Shown: in pieces, positions 25,650-33,407 of the stretch | Layout: every line of letters begins with the position of its first letter | How positions within the stretch are numbered: the first letter of the stretch is position 1 | NCBI GenBank assembly: GCA_003150485.1 | Contig: QALX01000009.1 | Span: forward strand, 1 to 64,000 | Length of the DNA stretch: 64,000 nucleotides | DNA from: Clostridiales bacterium | GTDB taxonomy: Bacteria; Bacillota; Clostridia; Oscillospirales; Oscillospiraceae | Direction: 5' to 3' | Translations under genes and position numbers: made by a program | Notes under the pieces: model-generated | What the model was told of the DNA's origin: nothing | Seen by the model: the letters and a program-made list of their open reading frames with translations, nothing else | Databases searched by the model: none

Positions 25650-27314
25650 TTAAAACAGACCCGTGATTACGCCGTCTGCGTCAATGTCAATCCGCTCCGC
25701 GGCGGGCACCTTGGGCAGTCCGGGCATGGTCATAATGTCGCCGGTCTGAACCACGATAAAACCGGCGCCAGCAGACACCTTCACCTTGCTGACAGAGACG
25801 GTGAAGCCCTGGGGACGGCCCAGCTTAGCGGGATCGTCGGTCAGGGAATACTGGGTCTTGGCCACGCAGATGGGCAGGCCGCCATAGCCCAGTTCTTCCA
25901 GTTTGGCAATGGATTTTTCCGCGTCGCTGGAGTAGATCACATCGTCGCCGCCATAGACCTTCTGAACGATCTCCTTGATTTTGACCTTGATGGGCTGGTC
26001 CAGCTCATAGCTGAACCGGAACTGGTGGGGCAGCTCGCACAGGCGCAGCACTTCCTCGGCCAGCTCCAGGCCACCGTCGCCGCCCTTTTCCCACACTTCG
26101 CTCATGGCCACGTTGACGCCCAGCTCCCTGCACTTCTCGCGGATCATATCCAGCTCCGCGTCGGTGTCCTGGGTGAAGCGGTTGATGGCCACCACTGCGG
26201 GCAGGCCAAAGACCTGTGTGATATTTTCCACATGCTTGAGCAGGTTCGGCAGGCCCTTTTCCAGTGCTTCCAGATTCTCTGCACCCAGCTCACTCTTGGG
26301 CACGCCGCCGTTGTACTTGAGAGCCTTTACAGTAGCCACGATCACGACTGCGCTGGGGTCAAAGCCTGCGGCACGGCACTTGATATCCAGGAACTTTTCC
26401 GCACCCAGATCGGCGCCGAAGCCCGCCTCAGTGACCACGTAATCCGCCAGCTTCATGGCCGCGTCGGTGGCGGAGATGGAGTTGCAGCCGTGGGCGATAT
26501 TAGCGAAGGGACCGCCGTGGACGATGGCGGGGTTGTGCTCCAGGGTCTGGACCAGGTTGGGCTTGATGGCATCCTTGAGCAGGACGGTCATGGCGCCCTC
26601 GGCCTTAAGGTCGTGGGCGGTAACCGGCTTGCCCGCCCGGTTATAGCCCACAATGATCCGGGCCAGCCGCTGCTTCAGATCCATCAGGTCAGAGGACAAG
26701 CAGAGCACTGCCATGATCTCAGAGGCCACGGTGATGTCGAAGCCGTCCTCCCGGGGAACGCCCTGCATCCGGCCGCCGATGCCGTCGATGACGTTGCGGA
26801 GCTGACGGTCGTTCATATCCACACAGCGCCGCCAGGTGATATTCTTCACGTCGATGTCCAGCGCGTTACCCTGCTGGATGTGGTTGTCCAGCATCGCAGC
26901 CAGCAGGTTGTTGGCCGCGCCGATGGCGTGGAAGTCGCCAGTGAAATGAAGGTTGATGTCCTCCATGGGGATGACCTGGGCGTAGCCGCCGCCAGCCGCA
27001 CCGCCCTTGACGCCAAACACCGGGCCCAGGGAGGGCTCACGGAGACAGAGCATGGTATTTTTGTTCAGTTTCGCCATGGCGTCGGCCAGACCTACGCTGG
27101 TGGTGGTCTTGCCCTCGCCGGCAGGAGTGGGGTTGATGGCAGTGACCAGGATCAGCTTGGCTTTTCTGGGGGCGTCCTGGAGGGGGCGGATGTCGATCTT
27201 CGCCTTCACCTTGCCGTAGTATTCCAACAGATTTTCGTCAATGCCGGCCTTTTCCGCCACCTGGCCAACGGGAAGCATCTCTGTGCTCTGAGCAATCTCA
27301 ATGTCAGTTTTCAT
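25650..27314 (-). CDS. fhs: Formate-tetrahydrofolate ligase
   Basis: Makes 10-formyl-THF from formate, THF and ATP, feeding purine synthesis and one-carbon metabolism. The 554 residues match the family. The nucleotide-binding P-loop lies in NPTPAGEGKTTTSVGLADA near 67. Other conserved blocks are REPSLGPVFGVKGGAAGGGYAQV, the FHAIGAANNLLAA segment and the C-terminal GAGFIVVQTGDIMTMPGLPKVPAA. The ATG at 27314 has AGAAAGGAAG upstream and begins MKTDIEIAQ; the frame extends 25 codons further into the leader. A ZTP riboswitch controls it. Confidence 0.97.
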   Translation of the reverse strand: MKTDIEIAQSTEMLPVGQVAEKAGIDENLLEYYGKVKAKIDIRPLQDAPRKAKLILVTAINPTPAGEGKTTTSVGLADAMAKLNKNTMLCLREPSLGPVFGVKGGAAGGGYAQVIPMEDINLHFTGDFHAIGAANNLLAAMLDNHIQQGNALDIDVKNITWRRCVDMNDRQLRNVIDGIGGRMQGVPREDGFDITVASEIMAVLCLSSDLMDLKQRLARIIVGYNRAGKPVTAHDLKAEGAMTVLLKDAIKPNLVQTLEHNPAIVHGGPFANIAHGCNSISATDAAMKLADYVVTEAGFGADLGAEKFLDIKCRAAGFDPSAVVIVATVKALKYNGGVPKSELGAENLEALEKGLPNLLKHVENITQVFGLPAVVAINRFTQDTDAELDMIREKCRELGVNVAMSEVWEKGGDGGLELAEEVLRLCELPHQFRFSYELDQPIKVKIKEIVQKVYGGDDVIYSSDAEKSIAKLEELGYGGLPICVAKTQYSLTDDPAKLGRPQGFTVSVSKVKVSAGAGFIVVQTGDIMTMPGLPKVPAAERIDIDADGVITGLF

Positions 27315-27369
27315 GTGCAAATCTTCCTTTCTAACATATAAATATACACAGTATCTGAATGATTGCAGG

Positions 27370-27527
27370 GCAAAAAAAGCGCCGAACATCCAGACCCCTT
27401 ACTTTATGGCCCAGACGGTCGGCACATTGATCCGGGACAATCCCAAATCAACTTGTGACAGCCGCACGAGACGGCCGCCGGATCGTACTCCCTGTGGTTC
27501 ACTCCACTTCCGTCAGTTATACAATCC
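27370..27527 (-). promoter_or_regulatory. ZTP (pfl-motif) riboswitch with terminator, ahead of fhs
   Basis: Read on the minus strand, the leader has ACTGACGGAAGTGGAG (from 27517), the hairpin GTGGAGTGAACCAC followed by AGGGAGTACGA, and after a variable linker the invariant GCCGACCGTCTGGGCC (27423-27408). These are the two conserved domains of the pfl RNA. Downstream, GGGGTCTGGATGTTCGGC can pair with the whole second domain (16 positions, one mismatch, several G-U) and is followed by seven T (27378-27372). This is a terminator that ZTP/AICAR-bound aptamer would prevent, so it is an ON switch. Confidence 0.93.
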
Positions 27528-27533
27528 AAAATC

Positions 27534-27562
27534 ATCATACCAGCTTCGACTCCCTTTGTCAA
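27534..27562 (-). promoter_or_regulatory. Promoter of fhs
   Basis: Minus-strand TTGACA (27562-27557) and TATGAT (27539-27534) with a 17-base spacer place the transcript start right at the beginning of the ZTP aptamer. Between here and 27725 I see nothing further. Confidence 0.88.
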
Positions 27563-27725
27563 CGGCAATCCTACCAAATTCAACCGGCGGAACTTGAGGG
27601 ATCTGGGGCATTCGTTTCCTTTGTCCCAGGCTTTACGGCGATTTAACACACTCTTTACCGTTTTCTGATGGAAGGCCGCCAGCCCAGGCCATACAATGGA
27701 GGCGACGAAAAGGAAGGCGATTCCA

Positions 27726-28211
27726 ATGACGAAAAAAAAGCGCATCGGCCTTGCAGTGGTACTGCTTGTTGTAGTTGCCGGTCTGTTCTGTGCCGTGTTT
27801 TTCGGCCGATCCGGTCAGACTGCGTCCGACTCCAACAGCGGAGTGGTACTGGATAAAAACGCAGTGGACTTCCAGTCGGAGGATACGGAGGCCGCAGACC
27901 CCCTGAGCATCCGCTTCCCCGGTTATCCCGACATCACCATCCAGCAGAGCGATCAGGTGGTGCCCATCGTTCTGACCAATCCGGAGGGAAACCCCTGCCT
28001 GTTCCAGTTTAAAGTCACTATGGACGGTTCCCAGGAGGCACTCCTGTCCAGCGACTGGGTAGAACCCGGCAAGGCCTTGGAGGGCGTCAGCCTTCCCGCC
28101 GCTCTGAACCAGGGCGATTACACCTTGTACATCCAGATCAGCACCCGTTCCCTGGACGATCAGGAGCCGATGAACGGCGGCAGCGTCAAAGTGCAGCTTC
28201 ATGTGACCTGA
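27726..28211 (+). CDS. Secreted or membrane-anchored unknown protein (first of a pair)
   Basis: A 161-residue protein with one N-terminal membrane helix (IGLAVVLLVVVAGLFCAVFF, about residues 7-26) and an outside domain. The domain looks like a beta-sandwich: IRFPGYPDITIQQSDQVVPIVLTNPEGNPC, then a WVEPGKALEGVSLP block, YTLYIQIST, and MNGGSVKVQLHV. I have seen this layout in surface proteins of gut Clostridia, but no function is known to me. The ATG at 27726 is preferred over 27696 because AAGGAAGG lies 8 bases upstream. The next gene encodes another secreted protein with a matching beta-rich pattern 84 bases later. Confidence 0.72.
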   Translation: MTKKKRIGLAVVLLVVVAGLFCAVFFGRSGQTASDSNSGVVLDKNAVDFQSEDTEAADPLSIRFPGYPDITIQQSDQVVPIVLTNPEGNPCLFQFKVTMDGSQEALLSSDWVEPGKALEGVSLPAALNQGDYTLYIQISTRSLDDQEPMNGGSVKVQLHVT

Positions 28212-28295
28212 ACGGCCATTCTTCCCAGCTTGGGATTGATGGATATAGAACTGACAACAAGGCAACAAAAGACATTTAAAGGAGGTACATCAACA

Positions 28296-28844
28296 ATGAA
28301 ACTGAGACGGTACAAAACCCTGGCTGTGTCCGGACTGGTTATCGCCGCCACCGCCCTCACATCCGCAACCGCACTGGCGGCAGATGTCAACATCAACGCC
28401 CCTTCCGCCGACGTACAGCAGAAGGTCGTCCTGGAGAAGACCGAGGCAGTCGTCCCCTCCTTCGCCGTGGACATCCCCGCTACAGTGGAACTGGCCGCCA
28501 CCGCTCAAGATCTGAAGTACACCCTGACGCTAGAAAACGATGAAGCCTTTATCCCCGATGGCAAAAAGGTCTCCGTCACCATCGAGAGCGCCGGTTATCC
28601 CGGAACCCTGAACAAGTTCGCCGTCTGGGACAGCAAGAATCTGAACGAAGCGTCCTATGAAATTTACTACTCCGACCGTATGTCCGGCGGCCGCTACAAC
28701 ATCGGCGACGAAATTGTCGACTGGACCGGCAGCAACCACGGCACCCAGACCCGCCGCATCGCAGTACTGAACTACAGCTCCGTGGAGCCGGGCACCTATA
28801 ACGGTGTGATTAACTACGGCATCGCGCTGGCAGACGAAACTTGA
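28296..28844 (+). CDS. Secreted beta-rich unknown protein (second of a pair, fimbria-like pattern)
   Basis: A 182-residue exported protein. The signal peptide ends ATALAAD (cut near 29). The mature chain has FAVDIPATVELAAT, LKYTLTLENDEAFIPDGKKVSVTIES, and ends RRIAVLNYSSVEPGTYNGVINYGIAL. The IPxxVxL strand and the GTYNGVINYGI strand near the C-terminus resemble pilin-like or matrix subunits of gut Firmicutes, but no LPXTG sorting signal or D-box is present, so anchoring would need its partner. AAAGGAGG precedes the ATG at 28296; the frame is open 22 codons further. Function unknown. Confidence 0.72.
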   Translation: MKLRRYKTLAVSGLVIAATALTSATALAADVNINAPSADVQQKVVLEKTEAVVPSFAVDIPATVELAATAQDLKYTLTLENDEAFIPDGKKVSVTIESAGYPGTLNKFAVWDSKNLNEASYEIYYSDRMSGGRYNIGDEIVDWTGSNHGTQTRRIAVLNYSSVEPGTYNGVINYGIALADET

Positions 28845-28947
28845 AAGCCACCTATCCCGCACCACATTCAACATTGTCACAGAATATACCATCTTAAAAA
28901 GCGTTTTTTACATCTTCTACTCCTACTCCAAAAACAGTGCTCACACT

Positions 28948-28983
28948 AAAAAAACAGCCCGGCATCCCTCAGGATGCCGGGCT
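28948..28983 (-). terminator. Terminator after the DUF3048 gene
   Basis: A perfect 12-bp stem (28956-28967 with 28972-28983) on the minus strand ends in a G and seven T. Confidence 0.95.
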
Positions 28984-29019
28984 CGTTTTACCGTATATGC
29001 TGTTTGAGGGTTGGTTTCA

Positions 29020-30189
29020 TCAGTTGACCTGGGCCATGGAATCCACCTGGGTGTCCGCCTCATTGGCGTCCGCGGGCTTGGGCTGGACCACTTCGTCCAT
29101 GGTGATGTTCCGCGCCTTGTCCACCACACAGATATAGGTCTTGCCGATGCCGAACTTGATCTGGTTGCCGTCCTGGTCATAGAACCGCTGCTGATCCTCT
29201 ACGGACTTCTTCTCCCAGGTAATGGGGATAAATTTGCCGCCGCAGGCGTAGTAGCCGGTGCCGGTGCCGGTGAGTACCACAGACAGGTGGCCCAGCTTGG
29301 ACTGCTCGTTTACAGAGATATCGGTCAGGAGCACCACTACGTTTTCCACATGGATCTGTTCCCCGGTGACCTCGTCAATGTAAGGGGAGCCAAATTCGGT
29401 GACGCCATAGGATCCGGTGCTCTCGTCATAGTCGAACAGGGTATGCTTGTACTGGGACATAACCACGTCGATGGACTTGGCGGAGCTGCCCTGGGCAGGC
29501 GTGCCGTCCTCCACAAACTGCTGGGCCGGGGCGTAGTCCGGCTTGTGGGTGGTGCGGATGGTGTCCTTGTTCTTCTCCAGGAAGGCCTGGATGTTGTCCG
29601 AGTGGATATACATGGTGTTTTCCAGGGCAAAACCGGCGTTCAGCCGGGCCTCGCTGCGCTTAAAGTAGCTGTAGGCGCAATTGGTGCCGTGGTTCAGACA
29701 GTCAATATCGTTGAAGTCCGCCTTCTCCATGTACTTTTTGATGATGACATAGGCCTGGTTGCTGCCGCCGCAGTGGGTCAGCAGGGCGTCCTGGCCCACC
29801 GCCAGCCGGACAAAATAGGGCCGGGTGCTGCGGACAGTGCCGATCTGGCCCACCCCGGTGACATCCTGGAACAGGGCCAGGATCCGGGTGATGCCGCCCT
29901 CCTCGGGCACTTCGTAGAACATATCCGCCTTGGAGTTGCCAGACTGGGGCAGGGCCTCCTTGACGTTGTTCAGCATCACGCCTACAGGACAGTTGCGGGA
30001 GATGTCTGTCTCAGTCTCCTCGCCAGTCAGGGGATTGCGGTACCCATCCAGGCCGGTGGAGGAGGCCGCCGCCGTGGACTCCACGGGCTCCGGCTCCGCG
30101 CTGCTGACGGTTTCGCCGCTGCCGAAGGTACAGGCGGAGAGGGCCAGCAACAGGCCCACCGCCAGCAATAAACTCAAGATTTTTTTCAT
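29020..30189 (-). CDS. DUF3048 (YerB-like) lipoprotein
   Basis: A predicted surface lipoprotein of about 389 residues. The signal MKKILSLLLAVGLLLALSAC ends in a lipobox with Cys at 20. The DUF3048 domain begins near NPLTGEE and shows RNCPVGVMLNNVKEALPQSG, ADMFYEVPEEGGITRILALFQ and GQIGTVRSTRPYFVRLA, then a C-terminal domain with KYMEKADFNDID and ITWEKKSVEDQQRFYDQDG. The family (YerB) has no firm activity. The ATG at 30189 has GGAG 9 bases upstream; an alternative ATG at 30219 also has a site but would leave a very short leader after the promoter at 30242-30270. Confidence 0.88.
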   Translation of the reverse strand: MKKILSLLLAVGLLLALSACTFGSGETVSSAEPEPVESTAAASSTGLDGYRNPLTGEETETDISRNCPVGVMLNNVKEALPQSGNSKADMFYEVPEEGGITRILALFQDVTGVGQIGTVRSTRPYFVRLAVGQDALLTHCGGSNQAYVIIKKYMEKADFNDIDCLNHGTNCAYSYFKRSEARLNAGFALENTMYIHSDNIQAFLEKNKDTIRTTHKPDYAPAQQFVEDGTPAQGSSAKSIDVVMSQYKHTLFDYDESTGSYGVTEFGSPYIDEVTGEQIHVENVVVLLTDISVNEQSKLGHLSVVLTGTGTGYYACGGKFIPITWEKKSVEDQQRFYDQDGNQIKFGIGKTYICVVDKARNITMDEVVQPKPADANEADTQVDSMAQVN

Positions 30190-30241
30190 TTTGAACTTCT
30201 CCATTTTAACGTTTTTCATTTCGTTTTTTCCTCTGCTGTTT

Positions 30242-30270
30242 ATCATATCCAATTCCCTACTGCCTGTCAA
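30242..30270 (-). promoter_or_regulatory. Promoter of the DUF3048 gene
   Basis: Minus-strand TTGACA (30270-30265) and TATGAT (30247-30242) with a 17-base spacer. Confidence 0.85.
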
Positions 30271-30288
30271 GGAGAACTATGGCCCCTC

Positions 30289-30317
30289 TTGTCATTTCAA
30301 TTATTTTCAGGTATACT
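30289..30317 (+). promoter_or_regulatory. Promoter of the DUF4364 gene
   Basis: TTGTCA at 30289-30294 and TATACT at 30312-30317 with a 17-base spacer; divergent from the DUF3048 promoter. Confidence 0.75.
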
Positions 30318-30351
30318 GAAAAATAATGATTTTATCGTGGGAGGGAGTACT

Positions 30352-30885
30352 ATGGCACGTGGTTTTATCCGTAATCCACTGGATGTGCGGCTGTTAATCC
30401 TCTATATTCTGGACCGTTTGATTCTGCCGGTAACCATGGCGGAGCTGACCGACCTTGCCCTGTGCGACGAGGGCATGGACTACTTCCAGTTCGCCGACGC
30501 CCTGGGAGCACTGACAGAAAACGGCCACGTGAATCAGGGCGAGGACGGCCTGCTCAGCATCACGGACAAGGGCCGCTCCAACTGCGCCATCTGCGCCAAA
30601 GAACTGCCCTACTCTGTCCGCACCAAGTGTGACCGGAGCACCCAGGCCCTGAACCGCGACCTGAAGCGGCGGGACCAGATCCGTGCCGCCGTCACCCCCA
30701 CCCCCAACCGGGAACGGTACACCGTGGAGATGGTGCTGGATGACGACGCCGGCAACGTGATGACCCTCCAAATGGCCGCGCCCGACCGGCTCCAGGCGGA
30801 GCTGCTGGCCCAGCGCTTCCAGGGCCGGGCCGAGCAGGTGTATCACGCGGTCCTCTCCACCCTGCTGGACGAGGAAAGCAGGTGA
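30352..30885 (+). CDS. DUF4364 winged-helix protein
   Basis: A 177-residue protein of the DUF4364 family, common in Clostridia and thought from its fold to bind DNA. The N-terminal part, RNPLDVRLLILYILDRLILPVTMAELTDL, followed by FQFADALGALTENGHV and LLSITDKGR, reads as a winged helix. The C-terminal half (YTVEMVLDDDAGNVMTLQMAAPD) is a beta-rich regulatory domain. The ATG at 30352 has GGGAGGGAG upstream. Its stop is three bases from the start of the CmpB-type membrane protein, so the two form an operon. Target genes are unknown. Confidence 0.85.
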   Translation: MARGFIRNPLDVRLLILYILDRLILPVTMAELTDLALCDEGMDYFQFADALGALTENGHVNQGEDGLLSITDKGRSNCAICAKELPYSVRTKCDRSTQALNRDLKRRDQIRAAVTPTPNRERYTVEMVLDDDAGNVMTLQMAAPDRLQAELLAQRFQGRAEQVYHAVLSTLLDEESR

Positions 30886-30888
30886 GCC

Positions 30889-31749
30889 ATGGCCGTTTAC
30901 GCTGTCACCGTGCTGGGCCATCCCCTGCCCCTGCTCTTCCTCTACTTTCTCTGGTACTCTTTTCTTGGCTGGGTGATGGAGACCATCTATTGCTCCTGTA
31001 AAGAGCGGCACTTTGTGTTCCGCGGATTCCTGAAGGGCCCCATTTGCCCAATCTACGGCTTCGGAGTGCTGATGATGGTACTGTGGCTGAGCCACTTTAC
31101 CGACAACATCCTCCTCTTTTACCTGATTGCCACGGTCTCCATGTCCGCCTGGGAGTACTTTGTGGGCTGGCTGCTGGAGGTGACCACCCACATGAAATAC
31201 TGGGACTACTCCCAGAACCGCTTTAACCTGAAGGGGCGCATCTGCCTGGGGACCTGCCTATACTGGGGCGTGGCCGCTTACGCCGCCATCTACTGGATTC
31301 ATCCGGCCACCGTCCGGCTGTTCCACCTCCTGTCTCCCCTGTGGCAGACGGTGCTGGCGGCCATCCTGCTGTCGGTCACCCTGACCGACACGGCCCTCAC
31401 CATCCGCCGCCTGGCCCTGACCTCGGGCTTCCTGCGCAAGGCGGAACAGGTCCGCCGGGAACTGGAGACCCAGCGGAACCAGCTCCGGGACGCCGGACTA
31501 CAAAAGCTCCAGACCGTGCGCCTCCAGGCCGCCCTGGCAAAACTGGAGCTGGAGGAAACCCATCTCCTCCAGGAGGCCGCCCACCACTCCGCCCGGTTCC
31601 GGGCCCGCTATGCCAAGCTGTCCTCCCGCGCCTTCGCCCCTTCTCTCCAGCTGGTGAAGGAGCAGGCCGCCCGGCTCCGGGATGAACGCACCGCCCGGTT
31701 TGCCCAGCTGAAAAAACAGCGGAAGGAAAACAGAACAACCAAATCCTGA
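30889..31749 (+). CDS. CmpB-type (PF06541) integral membrane protein
   Basis: A 286-residue membrane protein of the family annotated as putative ABC transporter permease, although no ATPase accompanies it. About five membrane helices fill residues 8-165 (LLFLYFLWYSFLGWVMETI, FGVLMMVLWLSHF, ILLFYLIATVSMSAWEYFVG, YWGVAAYAAIYWI, TVLAAILLSVTLTDTAL). Family signatures are GWVMETIYCS, KGPICPIYGFG, and the WDYSQ...NLKGRICL block. The C-terminal 110 residues are a charged Arg/Glu/Leu coiled coil facing the cytoplasm. The function is not established. Confidence 0.85.
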   Translation: MAVYAVTVLGHPLPLLFLYFLWYSFLGWVMETIYCSCKERHFVFRGFLKGPICPIYGFGVLMMVLWLSHFTDNILLFYLIATVSMSAWEYFVGWLLEVTTHMKYWDYSQNRFNLKGRICLGTCLYWGVAAYAAIYWIHPATVRLFHLLSPLWQTVLAAILLSVTLTDTALTIRRLALTSGFLRKAEQVRRELETQRNQLRDAGLQKLQTVRLQAALAKLELEETHLLQEAAHHSARFRARYAKLSSRAFAPSLQLVKEQAARLRDERTARFAQLKKQRKENRTTKS

Positions 31750-31755
31750 ACCATC

Positions 31756-31802
31756 AAAAAACAGGCAAGCGCTCCGTTCCCGCCGAGAACGGAGCGCTTG
31801 TT
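31756..31802 (-). terminator. Terminator after cls (and the convergent CmpB gene)
   Basis: AAGCGCTCCGTTC pairs with GAACGGAGCGCTT around a 7-base loop. The minus side carries the better T-run. Confidence 0.88.
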
Positions 31803-31823
31803 TCACTTCCCCTTGGCAGGGGC

Positions 31824-33407
31824 TCAGAGCAACGGCGCAAACACCCGCAGCAGGCTGCGGTAGAGACGTTTCCCCCAGCTCAGCTGCTGGATCTCCGCCA
31901 GCTGTACCTGCTGGCTCATGGCCTGGGTAGCCAGGAAGTCATCCCGAATGGTCTCCACTGACCGGGATTGGTAGAGCCACACGCCGCACTCAAAGTGCAG
32001 GTACAGGCTGCGGTAGTCCAGGTTGATGGTCCCCACCATGCCGAACTGGTCGTCCACCACACAGGTCTTGCTGTGGATAAAGCCGGGCAGGTACTCGTAC
32101 ACCTTCACCCCCGCCTGCACCAGGGGGCCATAGTGGGCCCGGGTCAGCTCAAAGATCCGGCGCTTATCCGGAATGTGCGGCGTGATCAGCCGCACGTCCA
32201 CCCCGGATTTCGCCGCCGTACACAGGGCATCCGTCATGGCGTGGTCGATGATGAGATAGGGGGTGGTGATATAGATATACCGGTTCGCCCGGGTGATCAG
32301 ATTCAGATAGATGGTGGCGCTGACCGCCTCGTCATCCAGGGGGCTGTCCATAAAGGGCTGGACCAGACCGTCGGTGGGCAATTCTTCTTCCAGGTAGGTG
32401 GAGGGCCGGTACCGGCTGAACTCCTCCTCACCCTCCTCGGTCACCCCCCAGGAGGACAGAAACATCACGGTGAGATTCCACGCCGCCTCCCCCTTCACCC
32501 GGATGCCGCTGTCTTTCCAGTGGCCGAAGCGCACCACCCGGTTGATATATTCGTCAGACAGATTGACTCCGCCGGTAAACGCCGTGTGGCCGTCGATGAC
32601 ACAGATTTTCCGGTGATCCCGGTTGTTCAGACGCAGGGACACCACCGGCCGGAAGGGGTTGAATACCTTGCAGGCAATCCCCTTCTCCCGCAGGGTCCGG
32701 GCGTAGTGCTTGGGCAGGGTGAACAGACAGCCGATATCGTCATAGAGCACCCGTACATCCAAGCCCGCCGCCGCCTTCCGCTCCAGGATCTCCAGAATCG
32801 CGTCCCACATCTCCCCCTCCTGGATGATAAAGTATTGCAGAAAGATGTAATGCTCCGCCTGTTCCAGCTCCTCCAGCATCCCCGCAAACAGGTCCTCCCC
32901 CAAGGGGTAATATGTCGTTTGGGTGTGGGCGTGGGGCGGATACAGGCTGGCTTTGGTGATGTATCGGGACTGGACCTTCGCGCTGACATCTCCGGAGGGC
33001 AGAATGTCCGTGACCTGGCTGCCGTCCCCCATGGCCTGGCGCTGGAGCTCCTCCAGCTTCCGCAGCCGATTGCGGCTGCGCTGGCTGAGCCGGTTGCCGC
33101 CAAAGAGCAGGTAGAGCAGTCCGCCAAAGACAGGGACGGTCATAATGGGCACGATCCAGGCGATTTTGTAGTCCGGGTGGTTGCGGCTGGCGATAATCCA
33201 GATCACTGCGGCAAAGGTGAGCACAATGCAGGCGGCGTAAAAATAGACAAAGTAGTTGGAGAACACCAGAACCATCGCAGCCAACACTCCGATTTGCAAC
33301 AGGATAAACAGCACGTCAAAGAACAGCCGGTGGGTCAGCACCCAGGCAATGCGCTGGAATACAGAGTGCTTGGTCTCCTGGATCCGCTGGCTTGCGTGTT
33401 CGCTCAT
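31824..33407 (-). CDS. cls: Cardiolipin synthase
   Basis: A membrane phospholipase-D-type enzyme that joins two phosphatidylglycerols to cardiolipin. The 527 residues show two N-terminal membrane helices (about 28-75) and a PLDc core with two HKD motifs: HRKICVIDGHTAFTGG near 235 and HSKTCVVDDQFGMVGTINLDYRS near 415. Its ATG overlaps the dnaE stop by the four bases ATGA, so it depends on dnaE translation. This dnaE-cls coupling is not a common arrangement. Confidence 0.95.
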   Translation of the reverse strand: MSEHASQRIQETKHSVFQRIAWVLTHRLFFDVLFILLQIGVLAAMVLVFSNYFVYFYAACIVLTFAAVIWIIASRNHPDYKIAWIVPIMTVPVFGGLLYLLFGGNRLSQRSRNRLRKLEELQRQAMGDGSQVTDILPSGDVSAKVQSRYITKASLYPPHAHTQTTYYPLGEDLFAGMLEELEQAEHYIFLQYFIIQEGEMWDAILEILERKAAAGLDVRVLYDDIGCLFTLPKHYARTLREKGIACKVFNPFRPVVSLRLNNRDHRKICVIDGHTAFTGGVNLSDEYINRVVRFGHWKDSGIRVKGEAAWNLTVMFLSSWGVTEEGEEEFSRYRPSTYLEEELPTDGLVQPFMDSPLDDEAVSATIYLNLITRANRYIYITTPYLIIDHAMTDALCTAAKSGVDVRLITPHIPDKRRIFELTRAHYGPLVQAGVKVYEYLPGFIHSKTCVVDDQFGMVGTINLDYRSLYLHFECGVWLYQSRSVETIRDDFLATQAMSQQVQLAEIQQLSWGKRLYRSLLRVFAPLL

